64,000 bases of DNA from Deinandra increscens subsp. villosa (taxonomy: Eukaryota; Streptophyta; Magnoliopsida; Asterales; Asteraceae), in contig JBCNJP010000010.1 in assembly GCA_039602395.1 (NCBI GenBank), positions 38,077,874-38,141,873 on the forward strand, given 5' to 3'. Within the stretch, counting starts at the first letter, position 1. Each line of letters opens with the position of its first letter. The notes below the pieces were generated by a model that made no database searches, had not been told where the DNA came from, and was given only the letters and a program-made list of their open reading frames with translations. Position numbers and translations under genes: made by a program. Of this stretch, positions 44,201 through 53,879 are shown in pieces.

Positions 44201-44514
44201 CCTTGAGCAATATCTGGTGTCAATGCCATGGTCATAATCGCAAATGCCCTCTCTGCCTTGTTGCACCTTTCCCAGTCATCATCTTCAAACTCATCTTCAG
44301 TCTTAGCCTTTCCTGCTTTAGCTCCCGCTCCATGCATTGGTATGTGTGGTCCATTCAGCACTGCTCTCCACAACCTTAAATCAACACTCTTCAAGTGGTT
44401 TTCGAACCTATACTTCCATTCCAAAAAGTTATCTGCTGACGTAAGTCTAGGTGGACGAGTAATAGATCCGATCTCGAAGTCCAACTTCTGATACATACTG
44501 GGTTCAAAGTCCAT
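41272..44514 (-). CDS. Copia gag of element I, 1080 residues
   Basis: Gag forms the nucleocapsid particle that packages element RNA. The N-terminal gag core lies at about 10-230 (TRPPRLTSADNFLEWKYRFE, KELWNALIVAYEGN). Zinc knuckle CYNCDEYGHFAREC is at about 373-386. A long coiled-coil part occupies about 480-590. A second knuckle, CFQCGKPGHFAANC, is at about 846-859, followed by a Lys-rich tail of SxQKK-type repeats. Two knuckles in an unusually long gag are typical of the SIRE lineage. The start MDFEPSMYQKLDF follows the leader array directly. The frame is fully open to TAA. Confidence 0.95.
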   Translation of the reverse strand: MDFEPSMYQKLDFEIGSITRPPRLTSADNFLEWKYRFENHLKSVDLRLWRAVLNGPHIPMHGAGAKAGKAKTEDEFEDDDWERCNKAERAFAIMTMALTPDIAQGFKHCKTAKELWNALIVAYEGNPDIKASRKQMLKQKFNLFNHIQGESFEAQVQRFVSLMAEMSSYGVEPELEDKNLKLLNSLPKSWNTNISIIKDNNKLSELSLDEMINKLKSKLIDDKQRELNHISSLSLAGKLNQALLSEEVDEKQKGKSGGGGSSSVTKTNAFVAQPQSSSSGGDNSEANNDPNFALGMGFMNSYHALMAGTLIPSEILSGELNQINPEDVEMLDVSWQMAMAVFRAKKFMATTGRNVWKDQDKIRMGFDKTKLRCYNCDEYGHFARECSKPRKEKAEMKKPADGKAKGETSALVVQEGGGYDWTPQLKDLSLTHAMMTTMDDDDEEEHAFVVTEEEPEENEAMAADHTKVCSNPVCDRIITTLRQYCKNFESELFEVKCEKSSFKGRWQKNEEKVKAQKLDIAKYKSLATENAYLYDNAKLEIAELSKQIDDLKHKNNEMQVKLDINLMRSKRMLQASKSLDTCITEVRMGKDKGGIGISFASKNVVPQDKTRDVIGMILEEDQIDRSASEMHEEGPPLDSVLVGVKPMTEEEIENEKYMTYGLGNMDRMMTDACEAGPSNTSLNNCVSTSDVSIYCADEVEIKDISEEDAECRRVDESHASSSTSSSSLCLPKDDVMALVSELETSKSKQVAVSLLKKVSESNEKVSGFKIRVPNTKTGRETKPKDFVAYPQVVSAFNRTNKSKSEQFCLITQSDKDKQRVIHKWDDKPEWKSSYPRRTYLCSHVNGPRLMNCFQCGKPGHFAANCVNRPYQPYYPQNPRTSMLEKMMTGEKQKQKQKQQAVSQGKQCSEPMKTEQSKVSNTKAPVTKPVVNKWKVTRTPKQTYVSKGVSHKIKPEFIEKQVAKVKRANQPNGKAKAEQQVLKQKGVAQTKQLVYTKLKLEWTPVKKPTGKKVISPQKKPVIVNNSTTVLKPEKTTTWKPKVNIQNENVSGLKSEMSFQLVNYIDAKGVPRSVMAWVPGSH

Positions 44515-45063
44515 TTTGAAAGCTTAGGTAATCTAAAACAAAAGTTCAAATGTCCAAATAATGAGATTACGGTCAAAAGTCTTGATTACGATCGTAAACC
44601 TTGATTACGATCGTGAACACCTGATTATGATTCAAACAAGTCGCAAACACCGATTACGATGAAAAATATCGTAAACTCCAATTACGATTAACGATTACGA
44701 CTGAAGGCAATCGTAAACACCGTTTATGATTCGACTTGATCGTAAACACGATTACGATAACAGATTACGACTCCGATTGTCGTAAACACCGATTCCGATA
44801 CTGCAATGTCGTAAACTCTGATTACGACCTGGAAATGTCGTAAACACCAAACGTACGGATCGTAAACTTCCTAAAAACCCAGTCTTGATGTCGTAAACGC
44901 CCAAAAGATGCAGATCTCCAACAAACACTGTCGTAAACACACAATGAACCCAGAAATGCAGTCGAAAACACTCAAATCTCCAAGAACACAGCAGCAGCGA
45001 TGATCGGAAACACCAAAAACACCCTCGAATCTATATCGTGAGAGCCTCGAATCTAAGATTCTT
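44515..45063 (-). repeat. Gag leader of element I: TCGTAAAC array
   Basis: Ten exact TCGTAAAC copies (read on +) fall between about 44590 and 44940, spaced about 20-50 bases apart and interleaved with GATTACGAT. On the element RNA they read GUUUACGA. There is no coding sequence. It sits directly between primer site and gag start, where packaging and translation signals reside. Confidence 0.92.
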
Positions 45064-45076
45064 GGCTCTGATACCA
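45064..45076 (-). other. tRNA-Met primer binding site (element I)
   Basis: TGGTATCAGAGCC on -, two bases inside the 5' LTR. Confidence 0.93.
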
Positions 45077-45078
45077 AT

Positions 45079-45472
45079 TATAGGTCCAGTAATCTCCCAA
45101 ACACACGATATCTAATCTAACACGAGTGCGGAATCCTCGTATAAGATCGATTCAAGATGAATAGTAGTAGAATAGACTAAATCAAAGAGAAAGATGAAGT
45201 CTTGAATGAATAATCACTACTAGAAGCTGATCGTAAACTAGCAATAGACAAGTAAATCGTAAACTGCCTTTAGATTGATTGAAAAGCTTGCAATCATAAA
45301 CAATAGAATGGGTTTATATAGCACCCTTACATGAATCGTAAACCTAATCAGCCCTCTAGGCCCATATCGTAAACATTAACTAAGCCCAATTACATAATAA
45401 ATAACAAGCCCAAACCAAGACAAAGTAAGTCCAATCACAAATGTTCATGCCTTAAATAAACCTAGCCCAACA
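45079..45472 (-). repeat. 5' LTR of element I
   Basis: It matches 32781-33174 throughout except that the terminal CA is TA here (45080). TATATAAA on - at 45320-45313 is the likely promoter of the genomic RNA. Four TCGTAAAC motifs lie in it. Confidence 0.97.
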
Positions 45473-45477
45473 AACCA

Positions 45478-45960
45478 TCATCTATATTAATTCTGTATCT
45501 GAGGGGAGATTTTTAGAGTTTTGAGACTCTATAAGTTGTAGAGCACTCCTCAGATCAGATACTGATAGCGTGACCTTTTCATTTTTACGTATGTCACCTT
45601 CCAGTTTGGAAACTTCATCTTTGTTGAATTTTGTAGTGGACCAGAAGAAAATAAGGGGTGTCTTAGGACAAGGGTTGTTGATTGTGAGAGTTGTGGCGAT
45701 TGGGGTGTTTCTTAAGGATTCAATGATGATTTGGAGGTTCTTGGAGTATAGGGTCAGATCAAGGTTGGCAGGCTGATTGTTGGGATCTAGGGTGAAGGTT
45801 CAGAGTGGTGGTGACCCTAAAGATAATGAACCAAGATTGTAAGCGAGACCTGAGGAAGACTGAGACGCCTTTCCTCGCGAGCGGGTGTTTATTTCAAGGG
45901 TTCTTGAAGGAGATGATGTTTAAAAAAAATGAATGTTGATTGATGTTTGAGCGACGAGAG
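45478..45960 (-). pseudogene. Copia accessory-ORF relic B, upstream half
   Basis: The - strand reads LTLYSKNLQIIIESLRNTPI, TTLTINNPCPKTPLIFFWST and EKVTLSVSDLRSALQL before reaching element I. It continues at 32775-32061 on the other side. The LR.TPIA.TLT.....P....FW.T pattern parallels NHALRTNV...VREFW in the intact accessory ORF of element I, so both belong to one broad family. Stops are present. Confidence 0.5.
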
Positions 45961-46349
45961 GTATACAGTGAATCTTTGTTGTGAAGATGGTGATCCTTTT
46001 ATATATAACCTCTATTTCTGTTTCATTTTCCTTGAAAGTGGTTATCCTCCTTTTACGACTATATTTGATTAATGAACGTTCCGTTGGATGGTAATAAAAA
46101 ATTATCGTTGGGATTTTATTGATTCGAATTTAAGATAATTGAATTATCATCAATCTCAAGATTTTAACATTTGTTTTCGGATATGATTTCCACCTGACTC
46201 GTAATCTTTTGAACATGCACATTTTTTCGCTAAATTTTTAAAATTTGAGTTTTAAAATGATCATGAGTTTACACATATAGGTACAAATGTGTGCAGACAT
46301 CTGTGCATGTACATCTAGGGATTTTTCTCATAAAGCTTGAGGTTTTGAA

Positions 46350-47290
46350 CTTTGCCTCCATTTAAAGGGGAAGGTGCGGATGTTGAGTGGTTGGTATTCT
46401 AGAGGAGGGAAGAAAGTAGCCATTTGAGTCTAAGAGGCCAGAGATAGGCATACCCCAAAGAGAGATTCTTGTTTGTGATATGATTCGAATAGTTCTGATT
46501 TCTCTTGGGACGGATTCCCATCTTAAGGCTTAAAGAATTAAACTCATTGTGAACCTTGGATAGAGTATGAATATTTCATGTATTGGACCTTCAAGATTAG
46601 TTTTCATGTGTCTCATAAGATATTATTAAGAGATCATGCTATCACCTTTTGCTAAAGCATGTCTGACACATTGAGTATCCCTGTTGGCACGGTGATGATC
46701 CGACCCTTTAGGAGAGAAGCACAACTGAATTTGGGAGAAGAAGTACTGCCATAGGTGTGGTAGATGTGCTCTATCGGCTTTACCTTCATAGTAGTTTCCA
46801 TTGTAACCCATGTCATAGAAGGTTCGAATGAATTAAATTTCTGTTAAATAAAGATGAAACACAATAATCATCTTTGATTTGATGTGTTTTTCTAATGAAG
46901 TGTTGTGTGATGACAAACTTGATGCCGCATACTGTTGTCATAATTTGTACGTTGTCTCCATCTTTGACAATGAATACAACATTTCTCTAGAATTCTTGAA
47001 GAAGTCTGTGACAAATAGGTATGTCATGAGATAGAGCATGACCTATTGGACACTTTCGAAGAAACCTCATCATTGGTTGGTAGAACCAGAATCGGTTGCC
47101 ACAAGGTGTGTAGAGTACTAAGTTGTGATGGTGAATGGTTGGGAAAAATGTAGTATGTGGGACTAGAGGGGATAGTTAGTTCCTTGAAAGGAATTCTTGG
47201 AATTTGAGTGAGAGAAAGTATGAGATTTTTGGGAGTGAAATTTGGTGAGCCTGAAGATGAGATTTTGTTGCTTTTTAGAGACAAAGGAAA
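46350..47290 (-). pseudogene. Second copia accessory-ORF relic (relic A)
   Basis: The - strand starts near 47284 with MSLKSNKISSSGSPNFTPKN, then TLHTLWQPILVLPTNDEVSS. After frame breaks come NVVFIVKDGDNVQIMTTVCG and MGYNGNYYEGKADRAHLPHL (46811-46626). The MGYxG...LPxxW block matches GYEG...LPHYW in element I's accessory ORF. It follows a copia pol tail (47613-48040) in the order pol then accessory ORF, as in element I. It is heavily decayed. Confidence 0.5.
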
Positions 47291-47502
47291 AGCTTTGATG
47301 CGGAGGAGTGTTCAGAGAGTGAAGCTGATGTTTTGACAGGCTATGAAGGTCTTATAGGGATCATTATTGTTTTTCTTGAGATTGAGAGCACCTTCCAGGA
47401 GAATTTTTTGGTAGTGTCAGTTTTGGAAGTAAATGAGATGTGACAGTTTAGGTAACTTCTATTCTGCTGGGATAGTTCGGTAGCAATTAATATTCTGACA
47501 AC

Positions 47503-47513
<11 letters not shown>

Positions 47514-47563
<50 letters not shown>
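47514..47563. repeat. (TA)n microsatellite
   Basis: Fifty bases of pure TA, between the pol tail and accessory relic A. Confidence 0.95.
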
Positions 47564-47565
<2 letters not shown>

Positions 47566-47612
47566 TGCATAATAGAAATATGTGATAAAAAATTTAGTGT
47601 TTTGTTTGATTT

Positions 47613-48040
47613 TTAGGAGTTAGTTACCTTGTTTAACATGCCTAGCTTGCTTACCAAGAATGAGAATCTCTTCTCATCCAATGGTTTTGTGAAAATATTA
47701 GCAAGTTGGTGTTCAGTAGGGACAAAATACATCTCTATGTGTCCTTTTTCAACATGGTCTTTTATGAAGTGATACATGACATCGATGTGTTTTCTCCTTG
47801 AGTGATAAACATGATTTGATGTGACAGCAATGGCACTCTTTAAGTCACAAAGAATTGGTATCATTGTGAGATGTGTCTCATAGTCTTTAAGTTGAGCTTA
47901 CATCCAAATCACTTGTGAGCAGAAACTGGCAACAACAACATATTCAGCCTCAGTAGTTGAGGTTAAAACACAATTTTGCTTTTTTTGATGTCCAGCATAC
48001 TAGTTTTTCTCCTAGCATTTGACAGCTGCCTGATGTACTG
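47613..48040 (-). pseudogene. Copia RNase H tail (pol relic)
   Basis: The - strand encodes SGSCQMLGEKLVCWTSKK, then STTEAEYV (the conserved STAEAEY active-site block), CDLKSAIAVTSNHVYHSRRK, HIDVMYHFIKDHVEKG and ANIFTKPLDEKRF, ending in a natural stop at 47613. It is cut at 48040 by the TGTCACACCCC end of a gypsy LTR, so RT, integrase and gag are missing. A frameshift occurs between the first blocks and CDLKSA. With relic A it forms the 3' half of an old SIRE-like element. Confidence 0.85.
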
Positions 48041-48122
48041 TCACACCCCGGGAAAACCTGCCGCCCTCGAGGGCTCCAAGGACCTGGGGAGCGACCGGTG
48101 GCGCGATCGTGACCGCCGTGAC
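48041..48122 (-). mobile_element. Gypsy LTR edge, interrupted by element III
   Basis: TGTCACACCCCGGG is the terminal sequence of many chromovirus LTRs. It abuts the copia pol relic at 48040 and is split after 82 bases by element III. The continuation resumes at 62129 and runs to the CACTA insertion at 62633. Orientation is tentative. Confidence 0.55.
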
Positions 48123-48473
48123 TGAAAATGAGTGAGCATCGGATCGTCTACTCGGTCTAGCTAATCAGACATCAAAACGTAATAAACCGATTGTTTTATT
48201 GATCAAAACGAACAATTACAATCAGTGGAACACTCAGAATATAGACACAGAGAAACACCTTCAGAAACACACACTTAGCAGAAATCTCCCATACTCAGGA
48301 CCACCTATTACAAAGATCAAATACCTATTTATACCCAGCTGGCCGATCCCTATCCGAACCCCAGGTGCGGCCAGTCCGAACTCCAGGTTCGGACCAGGTT
48401 CGGCCAAGCATACTTTGACTTGATCTTGTACATAGCTTGATACTTCACACGACGCACATATCAGGTATCAACA
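48123..48473 (-). repeat. 3' LTR of element III
   Basis: TGAAAATGAGTG...GGTATCAACA on +. A TATAAATA box on - lies at 48333-48326. One GTCCGAAC..GTTCGGAC palindrome unit is present, against two in the 5' LTR. Confidence 0.92.
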
Positions 48474-50349
48474 ACCCCCCCCCCCCCCCTCGTCGTGTGT
48501 AGTATCTCTTCGACATCATCAACTTTGTATCTTCATCAAGCTCACCCTCAAGTGTAGAATCCGTTCGTTCAATGAAATTAATCATCAAACAAACTCCTCC
48601 TCAACTCGATCATAGCTTGATCTTGAAAACAGTGTATCTCTGGTCTTTTATCAACAGCTTCAGAAGACTTGAAGTCGTGATATCTTGCACATAGCAATCT
48701 GCTCAAACATTTAAATAATCTTGGCGCAAAACGTCTCTTTAAGACTCCAAGATATGATTTTGAAAATTGATTTGTATCACGTGTTGACCAGATCAAAAAT
48801 AAAGCAGAAACAAAATATTTTTGGCTTTTTGAAAGTGTATATCAAAACAAACCTAAAATCTTTTGATTTTTCAAGTTTATGCTAAAACACACCGAAGATC
48901 TTTTTGTTATTTTCCGAAAAGAAATGAAATTACAATACAGAATCAAACATTATTTTTGGTATGAGAAATATCACTATATGGGATCATATTGAACATAACG
49001 CATTGAACTGCACTTCAATTTTAATTATTCGAAGCACATAAGTCATGCTGATTGCTGGTATAATTTGTCCAACTTAAACTCAGGCAGAATCATACTCATA
49101 ACATCTGGATATGTTAAGGTATTGATTAGACTTGCTTTGACCAATGTATCCCACACTATCAGACATAATCAGACATTTTATGTTTTTCTTTCGTTTTCTT
49201 TTTGTGTGACAGTACTTGTGATTTTTCACAATGCATAATCTTTTCATGATACCGTCAAATGTGTTCCATGCAAAAAGAAATAAGAACGTTAAATCGTCTA
49301 CCTTAAGGTCGATCTTTCGATACGCAGATAAGGTCTCGGATTTAACAAAATAAGAATAATAAAACAAGTTGAAGTTGTATAACCCAACAACAATCAGGTC
49401 GGTACTCCCGTACACGCAGAGAAAGTCCGATGAGTTATACGAAACACCAAAGAAAATAAAGCAGAAAGTTAAACGAACAACGATCAGGTCGATCTTTCGA
49501 TACGCAGAGAAAGTCCGATCATTTGACAAAATAAAGAAAATCAAACAAGTTTAAAACTTTGCAAACAGAACACATGTATACACGGTGACTTCTCAATTTG
49601 AATTTCACACTTATTTTTCTTTTTGTGTCATGAAATATGCATCAAGATGTTATCCACATGGTCAAGCATTAGTATTTAGTGTATATCACATCTGAATACT
49701 TTCTGATTTGCCGAGCCTACCAAGCATATCAAACAACGATCTTATGGCTCTTTCATCTACTATATCCATGAGTCAGATACGTAAGCCAATGTACCATCAT
49801 TTCCCAATGATCAATTTCTCACAATTTTATATATTGTGCATGTATTCACTTTCCTTCATTATATATTTGGCATGTATTCACCTTCTCCCCATAACATGCA
49901 TTTTCACAATTACTCTCCCTTACTTACAATTCTCCCCCTTAAAATGAAAACTCTATTTTTGGATTTTCATTTTACACAAAACAAAACTCTATTTTTGGGT
50001 TTTTTTGAGAAAAATTTGTAAGCAAAGAAAAGTGATCAATCAACACGGATAGTTTGCAGATTTAGAATTCAGAAAATTTGCAGATTAAAAAGATGTATCA
50101 TGAATTTTAAATTAAGCAGAATACTCATCCATCAACAACTTTGCAATCGTCGATAGGTGTTCTAGAAGTACCTACACACTGGTCAAACTAATTAGTCCAA
50201 AAATGACCCAAAGCGAATCGCTTCTGGTCGACCAGTGTCCTGGTTTTGCCTAGAAACCACCTTAGGTTTCCATTGTTGTTGTTTTGGTAAGATAGTTTGA
50301 GATGAACTTATCACAAGTGAATATGATGATGAACCTACACTTTGAACCT
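48474..50349 (-). mobile_element. 3' untranslated region of element III
   Basis: It is non-coding and homologous to 30320-32060. Open frames within it (49080-49544 and others) have the same low-complexity hydrophobic look in both copies and several shared stops, so I do not call a gene. It starts with a C15 run next to the LTR. Confidence 0.7.
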
Positions 50350-53208
50350 TTAAAAACATTGGAACAAAACGTTTTTGTTTATGAAAGAATGTAGGTTCAA
50401 CGTCATCAAAACTCTGCCTTGTTCATCAAAGAACTTTGTGTTGGCAGGTTTACCAAAAACAGATTTCTTGTAAAATCTTTGGGGTGAATCAGCAGGTATG
50501 AGACAATCCTTTGCCATATGGCCTGGTCGGCGGCAAATATAACAGATTCTTTTCGTTTTGTCCCATCTTTGATGTACCTGCGAAGAACACACATGAATAT
50601 CTCGAACATGATCAGAATGAGAATCATATACCTGATGCCTGTGATCATGTACCCATTTGGATGTAGGGCCTCGAGATTGAGAACTTTCAGAAGAAATGTT
50701 AGCTTTCACAAATACCTCAGCAATCTTCCGAGCATCAACACAATGAAGTGGAAATTCTTTGTCAGAAAATAATTGATCCGAACCCTTGAGTTTGTAGAAC
50801 CGCTCAGATTGAACTTTGTCAGCTTGAAAAACTTCCTTCTTCACTTATTTCATCTTTAATTTCTTCAAATCTTGAGATGATGATGCCGGAACCTTCTCAG
50901 CTTTGTCTTTCATCCCGTGAAAACCCAATCCCACATGCTTTCCAGAAATCTTCTCCTCAGGTGTAAAATGTCCATTCTTCGCTAAACGAGAAAATTCAGC
51001 TTTCACTTCAGTCACATTCTTCTGATCATAAAAGATCTTTTCATCAAATCCAGATTATGACTTAAGCTTGTCACTTGAAGTAGCCGACTTCTCATTATCG
51101 GAAGAAGATGAACCAGATACAAATTTTGGAGCAAGAGAAACTTCAGATTTCTTTTCCCTCTTTTTCTTATTCTTCCGGTTCTTCTTTTTCGTCACAACTT
51201 TCTCATCCTCAACAGTAGATGATGAAACCTTTGAATAATCAAATTCGTCAACTTGTTCCTTCACATCTTTGAAAGCTTCTTTGATATGAGAAGGGGGTGA
51301 GGCAGTCTTATCAAACATTTTCTCAAAATTAGCATCATTAGCTAAGAAGCTTGTGAAAACTTGAGAATTTGAAACATTGTTAAGTAATCGATTAGCATCC
51401 AGAACTTGAATTCTTAGATCAGAAATTTTCTGTTGAGCCTCAGCAAATTCGTTTTCTTTAGCAATCAATCGCTTCGCAACCTTGTGAGTTTCAAATTTTT
51501 GCAGGTGAAGATTATCAAGACCCTCAAATAATTCCTTCTTCACTCTATCTTCATTGCGCTTTTGAATCTCCAAATTTGCTGCTTGAACTTTATTTACACG
51601 AATCAACTCCCGCTTTTCATCCAACAACTTTTCCATGTCAACTTGATAGGCTTCAATCTTAGCAGTTGATTCTTCCACATTCTTTGTAAGCAGATCAAGT
51701 TTGACTTTTGATTTATCAAACAAATTCGTGAAATCAGAAGCAGTATCCTCCGCTTCATCCTTCCATTTCTGAACTTCTTTCACCAACTCATCCCTTTCTT
51801 CACAAATCATAGCTTTTGCAGCTTCAACATCCCTTTTATCTTGTTTAGAAATTTCTAAAACTTCATTCAGCAATTTGATCTCTTTAATCAAACATTCATT
51901 CTTCAAACCCAACTCCTTCTCATTTTCCTTAGAAATTCCCAACTCCGAACTAATCATTTAAAATCAGCAGTAACTCTTTTGACTTCTTCAATCAAAAAAT
52001 TTTTGTCTTTCATCAAGGCTTCAATTTTAGACTCAAATTTCTCATTCTCAGCAGCGTCATATGAACTCGAATCAGAATAATAATCATCTTTCTCATGTGT
52101 GACAATTAATGCTGATGTATCATATCCAAACTGTTGATCCCAATCATAAACACCATCATGTTGAGCCGTCAAGGCTGTTGTCTTGCTTGTGTTACTAGTA
52201 GATGGTTGAGTAAAACCAGGCTTGGGTGATTGAGTAAAACTAGGCTTGCTTGTATGTGTCTGTTGACAATATTTGGCAAAGTGTCCAAGCTGCGAACATT
52301 TATAACATTTTAACTTACACTTGTCAAAACCCAATTTATCACCAGAAAGATTTCTTCCATGTTTCTTGAAGAACCTCTTCGATCTTTGACATAACATAGC
52401 ATATTGCCAAGATATATCCAATTCAGTTAGTTGATCATCATCAAGTGCATCAAGATCATCGCTGGTTAACTTTGCATCAGCAACATTCTTGATAATCAAA
52501 CCGAAAGATGATGAAATCGGTGCAGGAAATAATTTTAGCACAATCATCTGTTGATTCAGCAGAAAAAGCATTCTGACTTGAAAATTTTGGAATTGTAAAG
52601 CTACAACCCCGTGACAACTTGTTATCAGAATTATCAGAAATTCCAGTCAAGAAAGCTGTACTTGGGGCAGAACTCAGATTTGGCTTAGATTTAGCATTCA
52701 TGCTTGCCGTATTCTCACCATGATACAATTCAGGATTTTGAAAAGTAGCAATTGACTTCTTTGAGTTTAACATTTCCAATTCTCGAGCATGAAGTTTTCC
52801 AGTAAGCTCGTGAAACGTCATTGTAGAATAATCCTTGTCATGAGTGAGCAGCAAAACATAATTCTCCCACTTTTCAGGTAAAGCTTCGATAATCTTTTCC
52901 TTCAAATCAGCATCAGATTTCTCAATACTAACTATCTTTAATTCACTGATTAGATGTGAAAACGGTGAAACGAGAGCAGTAATGTTCTCATTTTCATAAT
53001 TTTGAAAATTATCAAATTCCTTATTCAACACTTTCTTCCGACTTTTCTTGTAATCATCATTACCCTCACATCTTACTGAGAGAGCATCCCACAATTGCTT
53101 TGATTTCTTACAAGTGCTGAATTGATGTAACAATTCGGTAGGTAAAGCCATGGTAAGATAACCATAAACTTTCTTTTCAAACTCATAACTTTTTCTTTCA
53201 GCAGCATC
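50350..53208 (-). pseudogene. Element III gag, main part (broken)
   Basis: On - the pieces are 53151-52477 (gag core, SKQLWDALSVRCEGN), 52571-51954 (zinc knuckle CYKCSQLGHFAKYC), 51957-51055 (long coiled coil, then Lys-rich) and 50844-50350 (second knuckle CYICRRPGHMAKDC, ending NKNVLFQCF). Frameshifts lie near 52500, 51956 and 50850, and a stop near 51055. The N-terminal ~65 codons are on the other side of element II (61020-61263). It is about 80-90% similar by eye to element V gag. Gag presumably once allowed packaging in trans-supplied enzymes' company. Confidence 0.88.
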
Positions 53209-53864
53209 TGTAGGGATATGATCACGTATTAATAAGCGTATGTCCGGAAAATATTTAAGCCTACGGGGTTACACGTCTCGACACTAATGTATTTGTATTA
53301 ATTAATTAGTTAATTAATATTTATCACGAACATTTAATGAGGTTTCGTTAAAAACTGACAGTTAATTGTTAACAGGGGTGTTAGTTGTAATTAGAGAGAG
53401 TTGTAATTGGATTACAAATTGAGAGAAGGGTTTGGATAGGGCCTCTAGGCCGAATTCGGCTAGGGCTCCTATGCCAATCCTTAACATGTTTTCCAAGTCT
53501 TTTAAACCTATAAATAGACCCTCTGGGTTTAAGATTTAGTTGCTGCATTTATCTGATAAAAGTGAAAACCCTAATCTCTCTCTTTCTCGCTAATTTTCGG
53601 CAACAAGAAAGTACCCTAGGGGTGTCGATTTCTTGTGTGGTTCGACCAAGCCATCTTCATCAAGAGGAGTTCGTGATCAGTACTAGCATACGTACATCGG
53701 TGTGTCGTGTGTACGATCATAGAGGGATTTACTTCAAATCCTAGAAGATCTTCTCTTACCGAGCTAAAAAGGTACACATTATCTATCCGGTTAGTTAGAT
53801 TAATTCATAGGAAAAATATCCGCTGCGTACTCGTGTTTTTGATAATTAGTTATATAACCTAACA
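53209..53864 (+). repeat. 5' LTR of element II
   Basis: TGTAGGGATATGATC...ATAACCTAACA. TATAAATA at 53509-53516 is the likely promoter. A GGCCGAATTCGGC-type palindrome lies at about 53448-53462. Confidence 0.95.
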
Positions 53865-53865
53865 G

Positions 53866-53879
53866 TGATATCACGAGCC
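53866..53879 (+). other. Primer binding site of element II (variant)
   Basis: TGATATCACGAGCC, one base after the LTR. It resembles the tRNA-Met site TGGTATCAGAGCC with one substitution and one extra base, so primer identity is uncertain. Confidence 0.5.

Larger units (their letters stand above)
32781..45472 (-). mobile_element. Element I: complete young SIRE-like copia retrotransposon with third ORF
   Basis: It is 12,692 bp long with two 394-bp LTRs, target duplication AACCA at 32776-32780 and 45473-45477, tRNA-Met primer site, purine tract, and open gag (1080 codons), pol (about 1090) and accessory (855) ORFs in that order on -. By eye the LTRs differ only at one terminal base (32782 G, 45080 A), implying a very recent insertion. 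The two-knuckle gag and the extra 3' ORF suggest the SIRE/Maximus group. The LTRs are short for that group. It inserted into accessory-ORF relic B. The 2.2 kb between pol and the third ORF contains promoter-like sequence. Confidence 0.95.
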
